A stretch of DNA of 8,251 nt from the NCBI GenBank assembly GCA_903905685.1, contig CAIVHI010000428.1, positions 1 through 8,251 of the forward strand. Direction: 5' to 3'. The notes under the pieces are model-generated. The model did not search any database. It worked only from the letters and a program-made list of their open reading frames with translations, and was not told where the DNA came from. Origin of the DNA: an uncultured Bacteroidota bacterium (lineage in GTDB: Bacteria; Bacteroidota; Bacteroidia; Chitinophagales; Chitinophagaceae). Shown in pieces: positions 1 to 6,916 of this stretch (positions are counted from its first letter, which is position 1; the number at the start of each line of letters is the position of its first letter). The translations under genes were made by a program, and so were the position numbers.

Positions 1-927
1 ATTTTAAAGGGAGCCGATGCCTTGGACCTCATCCAACGCGTTACTTCCAACGATGCTTCCAAACTCGCGAACGGTCAAGCACAATATTCCTGCCTGCCCA
101 ACAACGATGGCGGCATTGTGGACGACTTGCTGGTGTATTGTGTAGAACAAAACGCCACTTACATGCTGGTGGTGAATGCTTCGAACATAGAAAAAGACTG
201 GAATTGGATATCGGCCCACAATACAAAAGGCGTTCACATGGAGAATATCTCCGAAAGGACCGCTTTGCTGGCCGTTCAAGGCCCCAATGCCACGGCCTGC
301 CTCCAGCAGCTTACGGACATGGATATTACGAACCTTAAATACTACACCTTCGCGAAGGGCACATTTGCAGGCATTGAAAATGTGATTGTCAGTGCAACCG
401 GCTATACGGGTGCAGGAGGCGTGGAAATCTACTTTGAAGACAAGGGCGATGATGCCGACAAAATGTGGAGTGCCATTTTTGGCGCAGGTGCAAGCATCGG
501 CATGAAGCCCATCGGCTTGGCCGCACGCGACACGCTACGCCTCGAAAAAGGTTTCTGCCTTTACGGCAACGATATTGACGACACCACAAGCCCAATTGAA
601 GCCGGTTTGGGCTGGATTACGAAATTCGCCAAGGATTTCACGAACCGTGCCCATATTGAAGGCCAAAAGAAAAACGGCGTTGCGAAAAAACTGGTAGGCT
701 TTGAAATGGTGGATCGCGGCATTCCGCGCCACGGCCATGTGCTACAAAATGCAGCAGGCGAAGCCATTGGCGTAGTAACGTCAGGCACACAGTCTCCCAC
801 CCTCGGCAAGGCCATAGGCTTGGGCTATGTTACTTCGGAAAACGCGGCAGTAGGCACTGAAATTTTTGTTTCGATCCGCGATAAAGCCATCAAGGCCGTT
901 GTGGTGAAGATTCCCTTTGTAGCTTAA
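1..927 (+). CDS. gcvT: Aminomethyltransferase, glycine cleavage system T-protein (5' end missing)
   Basis: T-protein takes the aminomethyl group carried on lipoylated H-protein and, with tetrahydrofolate, releases ammonia and forms 5,10-methylene-THF; it acts in the cytoplasm in glycine breakdown with GcvP, GcvH and Lpd. The frame is open from base 1, so the TTG at 22 is an internal Leu codon and not a start. 308 residues are visible against about 360 in the family, so roughly 50 N-terminal residues lie outside. Family motifs in order: RVTSND near residue 12, then GGIVDDLLVY with the conserved catalytic-type Asp, TGYTGAGG (many homologues have Glu where Ala stands here), GLAARDTLRLEKG, SPIEAGLGW, GIPRHGH and the C-terminal SGTQSPTLGKAIGLGYV. 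It ends in TAA, followed by a hairpin. No other gcv gene is in view. The folate-binding relative YgfZ is less likely given the full motif set. Confidence 0.95.
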   Translation: MLKGADALDLIQRVTSNDASKLANGQAQYSCLPNNDGGIVDDLLVYCVEQNATYMLVVNASNIEKDWNWISAHNTKGVHMENISERTALLAVQGPNATACLQQLTDMDITNLKYYTFAKGTFAGIENVIVSATGYTGAGGVEIYFEDKGDDADKMWSAIFGAGASIGMKPIGLAARDTLRLEKGFCLYGNDIDDTTSPIEAGLGWITKFAKDFTNRAHIEGQKKNGVAKKLVGFEMVDRGIPRHGHVLQNAAGEAIGVVTSGTQSPTLGKAIGLGYVTSENAAVGTEIFVSIRDKAIKAVVVKIPFVA

Positions 928-950
928 AAAAAGTATTCCCAACAATCCTT

Positions 951-983
951 AAGGGCACGCGGTTCAACACTGCGCGCCCTTTT
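951..983 (+). terminator. Probable factor-independent terminator after gcvT
   Basis: An inverted repeat starts 23 bases past the gcvT stop. Arm AAGGGCACGC (951-960) pairs with GCGCGCCCTT (972-981) with one A/C mismatch and an 11-base loop, and the run TTTT (980-983) closes it. The T-run is short, so termination may be partial. It lies between two converging genes and could also serve the membrane protein gene on the other strand, although that side is followed by only two T residues. Confidence 0.5.
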
Positions 984-988
984 GCCGT

Positions 989-2392
989 TTATGGAGCGAA
1001 AATGTAGCTACTAGTGGTATCGGGAAAATTGAAATAGCGGTTTTTCGGGAATTCGCTGTATGGATATAGATACCAATTTACATACAGGCCGTGGTTCTCT
1101 GCCCGCAACCAGCCCATTTTATTCGGTGACTGGTCTACTAGGAGCGATGCAACCGTATCGCGTTCGGCACTGGAAAGCAGCCAAAACTCGTAGGGTGTGC
1201 CCCAAACCATCATCAAGATATCCTTTCTGCCTCGGTCGGCCCCCAATACCGCTTTCTTTCCCCAATAACTGTTCATAGCCTGCCGCTCCCACGCCAACCG
1301 TGCGGTATACGGTGCGTGGTTACCATAAATACGGATGCAGCCTGTAAGAACGATTGCAGCCACCAGCGCAACCCCGACACTGCGCTTTGGCAGCTTGGGC
1401 AATACATCGGTCACAAAGGGGATACCAAGAAATAACCCCAAAGGGAGATAGAGGTTTTCAAGATAGAAATGTGGTGTATTGGCATCGGGATAGGAGGTAT
1501 TGGTGAGGAAAAGGTAGCCGATGCAAGTGGCAGCTATAAAAGCAGTCTTCAGGTATTGGCCTGAACGGAGGCAGAATGCCACATCGATGATGAACACCAG
1601 CGGCACCCAACAATAGCGGCCGAGGCACGATCCAAAGAAATAGCGGTTGGTATAGGTATCGAAGTAGTGCGGAAACAAGGTTACGAAGTTTTTAAGCCCC
1701 CCTAACGAATGGGTTTCATAGGCGGTGCGCAAAAAAACGGATTTGAATGCCACAACCGCGACGAACGCAATGGCAGCATAAGCCCATTGGGTTTTCAGGC
1801 TGCGAGTAGGTTTGGATACCAACACATATCCCCAACAATATGCCATTGCGAAAAGCATCAAGGGATGGATGAATGCCATAAATCCCGACATGGCGATAAC
1901 GCATATTGTAAGTATCGAATCCCTACCCCGCTGAGAGTCTACTCTATCCAATCTATTGAATATCAAACTATACATCAATATCATCAGACACATTCCTTGA
2001 GGTAATTGGGAAGGAGTGTAATAGAACGTATCGGTAACGAAAAGAACGTTGACCAACAATATGGCCAGTGCAAACCGGTACCTACCCAAACCAAATCCGA
2101 CCAAGAGGTACAGTACCAAGAAATAGAGCACAAAACCCATCGAATAAAGCTTCATGACAGTAGATAACGGCAACTGCAGCCGAGAACCCATTAGCGGTAG
2201 GAATTGTACAACGGCATCGCCAAAACGGTGAAACTCTATGGAAAACGAGTTTTCCTTCAGCATATGGAAAAGTGCGTAGGCGGCATCCAAAAATACGGTT
2301 CGCTCTTCGTAAAAAGCCAATGCCCCCCACAAGGCCGCAACATAGAACACTAACCCAATGGCAAACAGCGGTTTGTATAATTTTTCGTCCAT
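989..2392 (-). CDS. Polytopic membrane protein of unknown function, possibly GT-C-like
   Basis: I do not recognise this 467-residue protein. It has about ten hydrophobic helices, near residues 7-29, 83-103, 106-122, 133-147, 159-192 (long, perhaps two), 202-220, 262-275, 281-297, 312-328 and 337-355, followed by a soluble C-terminal part of about 110 residues rich in Trp and Tyr. Between the first two helices lies a loop of about 50 residues that starts with the acidic pair EE (29-30). A large acidic first loop, many helices and a soluble tail recall GT-C glycosyltransferases that use lipid-linked sugars, but this is inference from topology only; no diagnostic motif is certain. An O-antigen ligase or polymerase-like protein is an alternative. 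The ATG at 2392 leads directly into the first helix; no Shine-Dalgarno is visible. It is a single gene, convergent with gcvT and divergent from pyrH, so context does not assign a role. Confidence 0.8.
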   Translation of the reverse strand: MDEKLYKPLFAIGLVFYVAALWGALAFYEERTVFLDAAYALFHMLKENSFSIEFHRFGDAVVQFLPLMGSRLQLPLSTVMKLYSMGFVLYFLVLYLLVGFGLGRYRFALAILLVNVLFVTDTFYYTPSQLPQGMCLMILMYSLIFNRLDRVDSQRGRDSILTICVIAMSGFMAFIHPLMLFAMAYCWGYVLVSKPTRSLKTQWAYAAIAFVAVVAFKSVFLRTAYETHSLGGLKNFVTLFPHYFDTYTNRYFFGSCLGRYCWVPLVFIIDVAFCLRSGQYLKTAFIAATCIGYLFLTNTSYPDANTPHFYLENLYLPLGLFLGIPFVTDVLPKLPKRSVGVALVAAIVLTGCIRIYGNHAPYTARLAWERQAMNSYWGKKAVLGADRGRKDILMMVWGTPYEFWLLSSAERDTVASLLVDQSPNKMGWLRAENHGLYVNWYLYPYSEFPKNRYFNFPDTTSSYIFAP

Positions 2393-2496
2393 GATAGAAC
2401 TTTATCCGGGTACAGTGCCCCTTTCGGCAGCCTCTTTTGGCCAATCATTAGTAACCACTTGGTTAAAGCGGCGGGCAAAAAAAGCCAAAGTTTTTC

Positions 2497-2504
2497 TTTC
2501 TTTG
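2497..2504 (+). promoter_or_regulatory. Candidate Bacteroidota -7 box for pyrH
   Basis: TTTCTTTG matches the Bacteroidota -7 consensus TAnnTTTG at all but the second base and lies 27 bases before the pyrH ATG, inside a T-rich tract. I do not see a good TTTG-type -33 box at the usual distance, so the call rests on one element and position alone. Confidence 0.35.
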
Positions 2505-2531
2505 CACTACTTTTAACGACAACGTAAAAAC

Positions 2532-3242
2532 ATGCTTCCAAAGTATAACCGAATTTTATTGAAATTGTCAGGCGAGTCCTTGATGGGCGACCGCAACTAC
2601 GGCATCGCCCCCAATATGCTGGAGCAATATGCGAAGGAAATCAAAGCCATCACCCACCTCGGCGTGCAAGTAGCCGTAGTTATCGGGGGTGGCAATATTT
2701 ATCGCGGCATGAATGAGGCCGAGACCGGCATTGAGCGGGCACAAGGCGACTACATGGGCATGTTGGCCACCGTCATCAACGGCATGGCGTTGCAAGCTGC
2801 GTTGGAGAAAGAAGGGGTGAATACAAGGCTGCAAAGCGCTATCAAGATGGAGCAGGTGGCCGAGCCCTACATCCGCAGGAAAGCCATTCGCCACTTGGAA
2901 AAAGGCCGTGTGGTCATTTTCGGTGCGGGCACCGGCAATCCCTAATTCACGACCGATACGGCTGGTTCGCTGCGCGCCATAGAAATCAATGCCGAAGTGA
3001 TTTTGAAGGGTACACGTGTGGACGGCATCTACTCTGCCGACCCTGAAAAAGTTCCAGATGCCGAGCGTTACGAAACCATTTCGTTTGATGAAGTCATTTC
3101 CAAGAATTTGAAAGTCATGGACATGACCGCGTTCACCCTTTGCCGCGAGAACAACCTACCCATCATCGTATTCGACATGAACCGCGAAGGCAATCTTTTG
3201 AATGTGGTGTCGGGAAAATCGGTTGGTACGCTGGTTAATTAA
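2532..3242 (+). pseudogene. pyrH: Uridylate kinase (UMP kinase), interrupted by one in-frame TAA
   Basis: PyrH phosphorylates UMP to UDP with ATP, in the cytoplasm, feeding all UTP and CTP synthesis; the bacterial enzyme is a hexamer of the amino acid kinase fold and is normally essential. Read through, the frame gives 236 codons, the normal family length. Visible motifs: KLSGES (11-16), IGGGNIYRG (51-59), GDYMGM (72-77), GAGTGNP (131-137), then after the interruption FTTDTA (139-144), VDGIYSADP, KVMDMTAFTL and a C-terminal GTLVN. Codon 138 (2943-2945) is TAA where homologues have Phe or Tyr; one base change from TAC or TAT would make it. As written, translation would give 137 residues lacking half the nucleotide site. 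The next motif reads DTAG where DTAA or DSAA is usual. Everything else is well conserved, which argues for a sequence error or a very recent mutation over decay. No frr gene follows; the 3' end overlaps the converging flavoprotein gene. Confidence 0.9.
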
Positions 3243-4462
3243 GCCATCATCGGCTTATTGATGCTTTCGGCCACAATCCGTGCGCTACTCCAAGCGTGCT
3301 GAAAGTTGTAGCCTCCCGTCACTCCGTCCACATCCATTACCTCCCCTGCAAAGTAAAGTCCCGCTACGATTTTACTTTGCAGGGTATTTACTTCAATCTC
3401 CTGGAGGGCTACTCCGCCGCAGGTCACAAACTCTTCCTTAAAAGTGGTTTTCCCGGCCACAGCATATTCATCGGCTACGAGGCTTGATACCAATGCTTGG
3501 GTTTGCTTAGACGTCAGCCCGCCCCAATTTATTGCCTCACCGATGCCGGCCCGCTGCAAAAAGAAATCCCAAAGCCGCTTGGGCAGCCCTACAGGGTTTT
3601 TCCCGGCCACCGTTTTACCCCCCGATGTCTGCCTGAGGTCTGAGAACAGTCCAGTTATAGCTTCTCGCGTTTCATCGCCCAACCAATTTACCGAAATTGT
3701 GAATCGGTAGTTTTTTTCGGCAAAGTGACGGGCACCAATGGCCGAGCACTTCAAAACCGCAGGCCCACTCAACCCCCAATGGGTGATGAGCAACGGACCT
3801 TCGGCACTCATTTTGGTGCCCGGCACCTTGACTGTAGCCACAGGGACGCTGATGCCCATAAGTGCAGTTATCGGGTTTTTCGGAAGGTTGAACGTAAAGA
3901 GGGATGGAACCGGAGTCTCGATGGTGTGCCCCAAATCGGAGAGCCAACTGTAGTGGCGAATGTCGCCGAGACCTCCTGTGGCAACCACCACTACGTCTGC
4001 CGCTTCGGCCTGCCCGTCGGCAAAGTTCAATGTAAAACCGGATTCGTTTTTGCTCGCCGTCAGCAGGTTTTTTCCATAACGGACTTCTACCCCCAGATTC
4101 ATCATTTCTTTCCAAATACAGTCTATAACAGATTGAGAATCATCAGTAATTGGAAACATTCTTCCGTCGTCTTCCACCTTCAATTGCAAGCCGCGGGCGG
4201 CAAACCAAGCCTCCGTATCCTCGGGACCGAAGCGATAGAGGATACGTTTTAGGAGCTGGCGGCCGCGTGGATAGTTGAGGCTCATGTTGGCAACGTCGGT
4301 AAGTTGATGGGTGACATTGCACCGCCCCCCACCCGATACCTTCACCTTTTGTAGCGGGCGCATGCCCTTTTCATAAATCGTGACGGTGTTGCCGGTGGCA
4401 GCATCAATGTTGGCGGCCGCAAAGCACCCCGCCGCTCCTGCCCCAATGATGGCTATCTTCAT
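3239..4462 (-). CDS. HI0933/YhiN-family FAD-dependent oxidoreductase
   Basis: A 407-residue flavoprotein of the HI0933-like (YhiN/BaiN) family, a group of cytoplasmic two-dinucleotide-binding-fold proteins whose physiological substrate is mostly unknown. The N-terminus carries the FAD-binding GAGAAG (residues 7-12), followed by VSGGGRCN (42-49), a family hallmark. VATGG lies at 160-164, HWGLSGPAVLK at 228-238, TCGG at 347-350, and the C-terminal FAD-contacting segment FAGEVMDVDGVTGGYNFQHAW at 371-391. I chose the ATG at 4462 because MKIAIIGAGAAG is the usual start of the Rossmann fold. A TTG at 4495 would add 11 residues and overlap the moaA stop as TTGA, which is possible but less likely. 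The gene follows moaA by 29 bases and is probably in its operon; nothing shows a molybdenum cofactor role. Its TAA stop shares TTAA (3239-3242) with the converging pyrH stop. Confidence 0.9.
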   Translation of the reverse strand: MKIAIIGAGAAGCFAAANIDAATGNTVTIYEKGMRPLQKVKVSGGGRCNVTHQLTDVANMSLNYPRGRQLLKRILYRFGPEDTEAWFAARGLQLKVEDDGRMFPITDDSQSVIDCIWKEMMNLGVEVRYGKNLLTASKNESGFTLNFADGQAEAADVVVVATGGLGDIRHYSWLSDLGHTIETPVPSLFTFNLPKNPITALMGISVPVATVKVPGTKMSAEGPLLITHWGLSGPAVLKCSAIGARHFAEKNYRFTISVNWLGDETREAITGLFSDLRQTSGGKTVAGKNPVGLPKRLWDFFLQRAGIGEAINWGGLTSKQTQALVSSLVADEYAVAGKTTFKEEFVTCGGVALQEIEVNTLQSKIVAGLYFAGEVMDVDGVTGGYNFQHAWSSARIVAESINKPMMA

Positions 4463-4491
4463 GTATCGTAGTATTTCTGTTCGGGAATAAT

Positions 4492-5490
4492 TCAACCTCC
4501 AATGGCGGCCATAGACTCATGCACTCCTTGCCGGCCATAGCTTTGTTCCTCGGCCTCTCGGCCATCGACAAAACGGCCCCCAAGTTTTTCCCGGATTGCG
4601 TTTTCGAGTGTGGCGTTTCCCGTTCTTATCATGTCTCGAACGTTCAGTACGCCATTGTCATACAGGCACGTCTTCAAAACCCCTTGGGGCGTTATCCTGA
4701 TTCTATTGCAGGTGCCGCAGAAGCTGCGCGAATAGGCTGCAATCACACCTACACGACCCTTATGGCCGGGAATGGCGAAATTCATGGATGTTGCGTAAGG
4801 TTCTTCGGGCAGCCGATGCATTTCCGGGTAGGCCGATTGCAGGTGTTGGACGATGTCTTGATAACTCCAATGACCGCCGGCGTGGCCCTCAGCGGAGCCG
4901 TTGAAAGGCATTTCCTCGATGTAACGCACATCGATGTCCAGATCCTTGGTCAATGCGGCGAGCGGCCCTATGTCTTGGGTGTTTTTACCTGCCATAACCA
5001 CACAGTTGATTTTTACCCTGATACCATGAAACAACAATTGGTCCAGTGTTTGGAGCACTGCGGGAAGTTCATCGCGGCGGGTAATCGCAAAAAACCGGGT
5101 ACGGTCCAACGTATCTAGGCTGAGGTTTACGGTTTGGATGCCCAATTGTCGAAATTCGGGCACTATTGGGGCGGTAAGTACACCATTGGTAGTGAGGGTA
5201 AGCGTCCTCAATCCGTCCAGCTTGGAAAGGTCATAAAGGAATTCCACCGTGCCCTTCCTCACGAACGGTTCGCCTCCCGTTATCCTTATTTTTTCGATAC
5301 CCATGCCAACCAACAACTTGGAAACCGCCAGCATCTCGGGAAACGTCAGCAAATCTTCACGGGCAATCCAGTCGATACCTTCCTCAGGCATACAGTAAAG
5401 GCACCGCAAATTGCAGCGGTCGGTTACCGCCAACCGCAGGTAATTGATGGTTCTACCATGATTATCAACCAAAAAGCCGTGTTTGTCCAA
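4492..5490 (-). CDS. moaA: GTP 3',8-cyclase (molybdenum cofactor biosynthesis protein A)
   Basis: MoaA is a cytoplasmic radical SAM enzyme with two 4Fe-4S clusters that converts GTP to 3',8-cyclo-7,8-dihydro-GTP, which MoaC turns into cyclic pyranopterin monophosphate. The SAM cluster motif CxxxCxxC is at residues 26, 30 and 33 (CNLRCLYC), TGGEP at 71-75, and the C-terminal cluster motif CxxCx13C at 258, 261 and 275, with the Arg residues of NRIRI just after. The protein ends in Gly-Gly, which is known to be needed for activity. Length 332 is typical, so it looks intact. No ATG fits the N-terminus: the frame offers TTG at 5490 (used here), TTG at 5472 (giving a start close to many homologues) or CTG at 5496. 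A stop at 5511-5513 bounds it upstream. No moaC, moeA or molybdoenzyme gene is in the window; the HI0933-type gene follows directly. Confidence 0.95.
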   Translation of the reverse strand: MDKHGFLVDNHGRTINYLRLAVTDRCNLRCLYCMPEEGIDWIAREDLLTFPEMLAVSKLLVGMGIEKIRITGGEPFVRKGTVEFLYDLSKLDGLRTLTLTTNGVLTAPIVPEFRQLGIQTVNLSLDTLDRTRFFAITRRDELPAVLQTLDQLLFHGIRVKINCVVMAGKNTQDIGPLAALTKDLDIDVRYIEEMPFNGSAEGHAGGHWSYQDIVQHLQSAYPEMHRLPEEPYATSMNFAIPGHKGRVGVIAAYSRSFCGTCNRIRITPQGVLKTCLYDNGVLNVRDMIRTGNATLENAIREKLGGRFVDGREAEEQSYGRQGVHESMAAIGG

Positions 5491-5502
5491 ATTCAGTCCT
5501 TT

Positions 5503-5521
5503 ATCCGGTCACTAGCCGGAT
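5503..5521. repeat. Perfect 6-bp inverted repeat upstream of moaA
   Basis: ATCCGG (5503-5508) and CCGGAT (5516-5521) form a perfect inverted repeat around the 7-base centre TCACTAG. It sits 12 bases before the TTG at 5490 and just downstream of the candidate moaA promoter box, so it would be at the transcript start. It could be an operator or a 5' UTR hairpin; it has no T-run and is not a terminator. The role is inference. Confidence 0.35.
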
Positions 5522-5524
5522 GCA

Positions 5525-5558
5525 CAAAATTAAGTCAATGAAACGTACCCCATCTAAA
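5525..5558 (-). promoter_or_regulatory. Candidate Bacteroidota promoter for moaA
   Basis: On the - strand TAATTTTG (5532 to 5525) fits the Bacteroidota -7 consensus TAnnTTTG exactly. A weak -33-like TTTA (5558 to 5555) stands 22 bases upstream of it, against an ideal TTTG. Transcription would begin near 5518 and read into moaA. It lies in the only sizeable gap between same-strand genes here, which fits a new transcription unit. Confidence 0.4.
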
Positions 5559-5671
5559 GCGTTTAATAATGGAGCAAATAAACGTTTTTGGCCAACGAGA
5601 GGATCAAGGCAATTTGCATTGTGCCTTACTTCTCCCCTGCTGAAGTTGCACATTTGGAGGCACTCCTGCCG

Positions 5672-6916
5672 TCACCCTTTTTTGTCACAAGCATCTTGAA
5701 GCAAATTAAACAGTACCCGTGAATTGCTTTGGAAATCGCCCCACTTGGTGACGATGAACTCTCGGGCATTGTTGCCCAAGGTAGCGCGCAGCGATGCGTT
5801 GGTTAAGAGTTCCAGCAATTCCTTTTCAATCAAATCGGGCCTTTTGGGGGGCACAAGGAGCCCATTGAATCCCGACTCCACGAGCTCCGGATGACCGCAA
5901 ACGTCCGTGGTCAATACGGGAAGTCCTGATGACATGGCTTCAACAACGGCATTGGCTATCCCCTCCCAGTGGGAGGGCAGGCAAAAAATGTCGGCAGCGT
6001 TATACACTTTCGACGCCTCAGATGGCTTTACTTCATGGAGATTGATAAAAAAGTCCTTCAGTCCCCGCTTTTCGGCTTCTACGTCGAGGTCGAAATCAGG
6101 TGGTCCGGCGTGAACACCAGCCAACACGAACCCTTGAAACACGTTTTTGATTCTTGCCAATGCGTCCATCAAATCCAGCCACCCCTTTCGGGCAATGGCC
6201 GTACCAACGGTCAATATGACGAGGCGGTCAGTTGGGAGGCCGAATTGACTCCTATAGTTTGATTTCTCGTCGACAGATGAAGGCTTGAAGTACCAATGGT
6301 CTACGCCGCGGTGAACGACTTTGAATTCAACAGGTTTATCAAGAAACTTATTGGCCTCAACTCCTAAAAAACCTGCTACGCCCATCCTTAAGCTGGCACG
6401 TTGTAGTGTGGTAACGAGTTTTGCCTTATTCTGCGCGTTTTCGTTTGGCCAAATCAACACATCGTCGCCAATGGCCATTATTGCTGTTTTTACCCCCAAT
6501 AGCTCCGCTGCATTGATGACCATGCCCGATTCCGGCAACCACTGACTGTAAAAAATATCGTTCGCAGGGTCTAAGACGAGCTTTTGCTCCGAAAAAAACT
6601 TTACAACACAGTCCCGATAGCGGTCGGCATAGGGCTTGTTGAATAAGCGGGAAGGTTTTAGGTTGGCAACGCGGGGATGATGAACGGTAATGCCGTCATA
6701 TTGCCGCACTTCGGGTATGTTTTTATCGGCAATGGCTTTCCACTGCGCATGCAAATTGGAAAACGGCTTTAAGGGTGCCCAATTTACCGGAATGATTACC
6801 TGCACGTTGGCACCGCATTTTTGGAGGCCTTTCAATTGCCTATGCACAAAAATGCCTTTCCATTGCTCTCCTTTCGCCTCGGATGGGTAGAAGGAAGGGA
6901 ATACCCAAATGTTCAT
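5672..6916 (-). CDS. GT4-family glycosyltransferase (GT-B fold)
   Basis: A 414-residue retaining glycosyltransferase of the GT4 type, expected to work on the cytoplasmic face of the membrane, moving a sugar from an activated nucleotide donor to a glycan or lipid-linked acceptor. The N-terminal acceptor domain starts MNIWVFPSFYPS and contains a GKGIF-like segment near 20; the C-terminal donor domain carries VGTAIARKGW (237-246) with the phosphate-binding Arg-Lys pair, and the E-x7-E motif EGIANAVVE (Glu318, Glu326) followed by SSGLPVLTTDVCGHPELVE. No membrane helix or signal peptide is seen. The ATG at 6916 is preferred over the ATG at 6934 because it makes a 4-base ATGA overlap with the stop of the epimerase gene, the usual sign of translational coupling, and matches the normal start of the fold. 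Donor and acceptor cannot be read from sequence; with the neighbouring epimerase, a uronic acid or related UDP-sugar is a reasonable guess. Confidence 0.9.
   Translation of the reverse strand: MNIWVFPSFYPSEAKGEQWKGIFVHRQLKGLQKCGANVQVIIPVNWAPLKPFSNLHAQWKAIADKNIPEVRQYDGITVHHPRVANLKPSRLFNKPYADRYRDCVVKFFSEQKLVLDPANDIFYSQWLPESGMVINAAELLGVKTAIMAIGDDVLIWPNENAQNKAKLVTTLQRASLRMGVAGFLGVEANKFLDKPVEFKVVHRGVDHWYFKPSSVDEKSNYRSQFGLPTDRLVILTVGTAIARKGWLDLMDALARIKNVFQGFVLAGVHAGPPDFDLDVEAEKRGLKDFFINLHEVKPSEASKVYNAADIFCLPSHWEGIANAVVEAMSSGLPVLTTDVCGHPELVESGFNGLLVPPKRPDLIEKELLELLTNASLRATLGNNAREFIVTKWGDFQSNSRVLFNLLQDACDKKG

Noticed and set aside
22..24. TTG at 22 as the start of gcvT
   Set aside because: The frame is open to base 1 and the codons before 22 (ILKGADA) fit the T-protein, so the gene is cut by the window edge.
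2452..2465. TAACC-ACTT-GGTTA inverted repeat upstream of pyrH
   Set aside because: Only 5 bp per arm and not placed at a recognisable promoter element; noted but not strong enough to call an operator.
2943..2945. TAA reassigned to an amino acid in this organism
   Set aside because: gcvT, the membrane protein, pyrH itself, the flavoprotein and the asnB-like gene all end in TAA at normal family lengths.
2997..3242. A separate 81-residue gene starting at GTG 2997
   Set aside because: It is the continuation of pyrH in the same frame, and conserved PyrH sequence already begins at 2946, right after the TAA; an independent start would drop half the nucleotide-site motif.
3725..4252. 175-residue open frame on the + strand opposite the flavoprotein gene
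   Set aside because: Antisense shadow of a well supported gene, with no domain and low-complexity composition.
4519..5118. 199-residue open frame on the + strand opposite moaA
   Set aside because: It has no recognisable domain and lies wholly antisense to a strongly conserved radical SAM gene; it is a shadow frame. The same applies to the + frame at 5134-5541.
5606..5627. Inverted repeat AAGGCA/TGCCTT as a terminator of the glycosyltransferase operon
   Set aside because: Six-bp stem with a 10-base loop and no T-run on either side; a chance repeat is as likely. GGCA/TGCC at 5659-5670 is weaker still.
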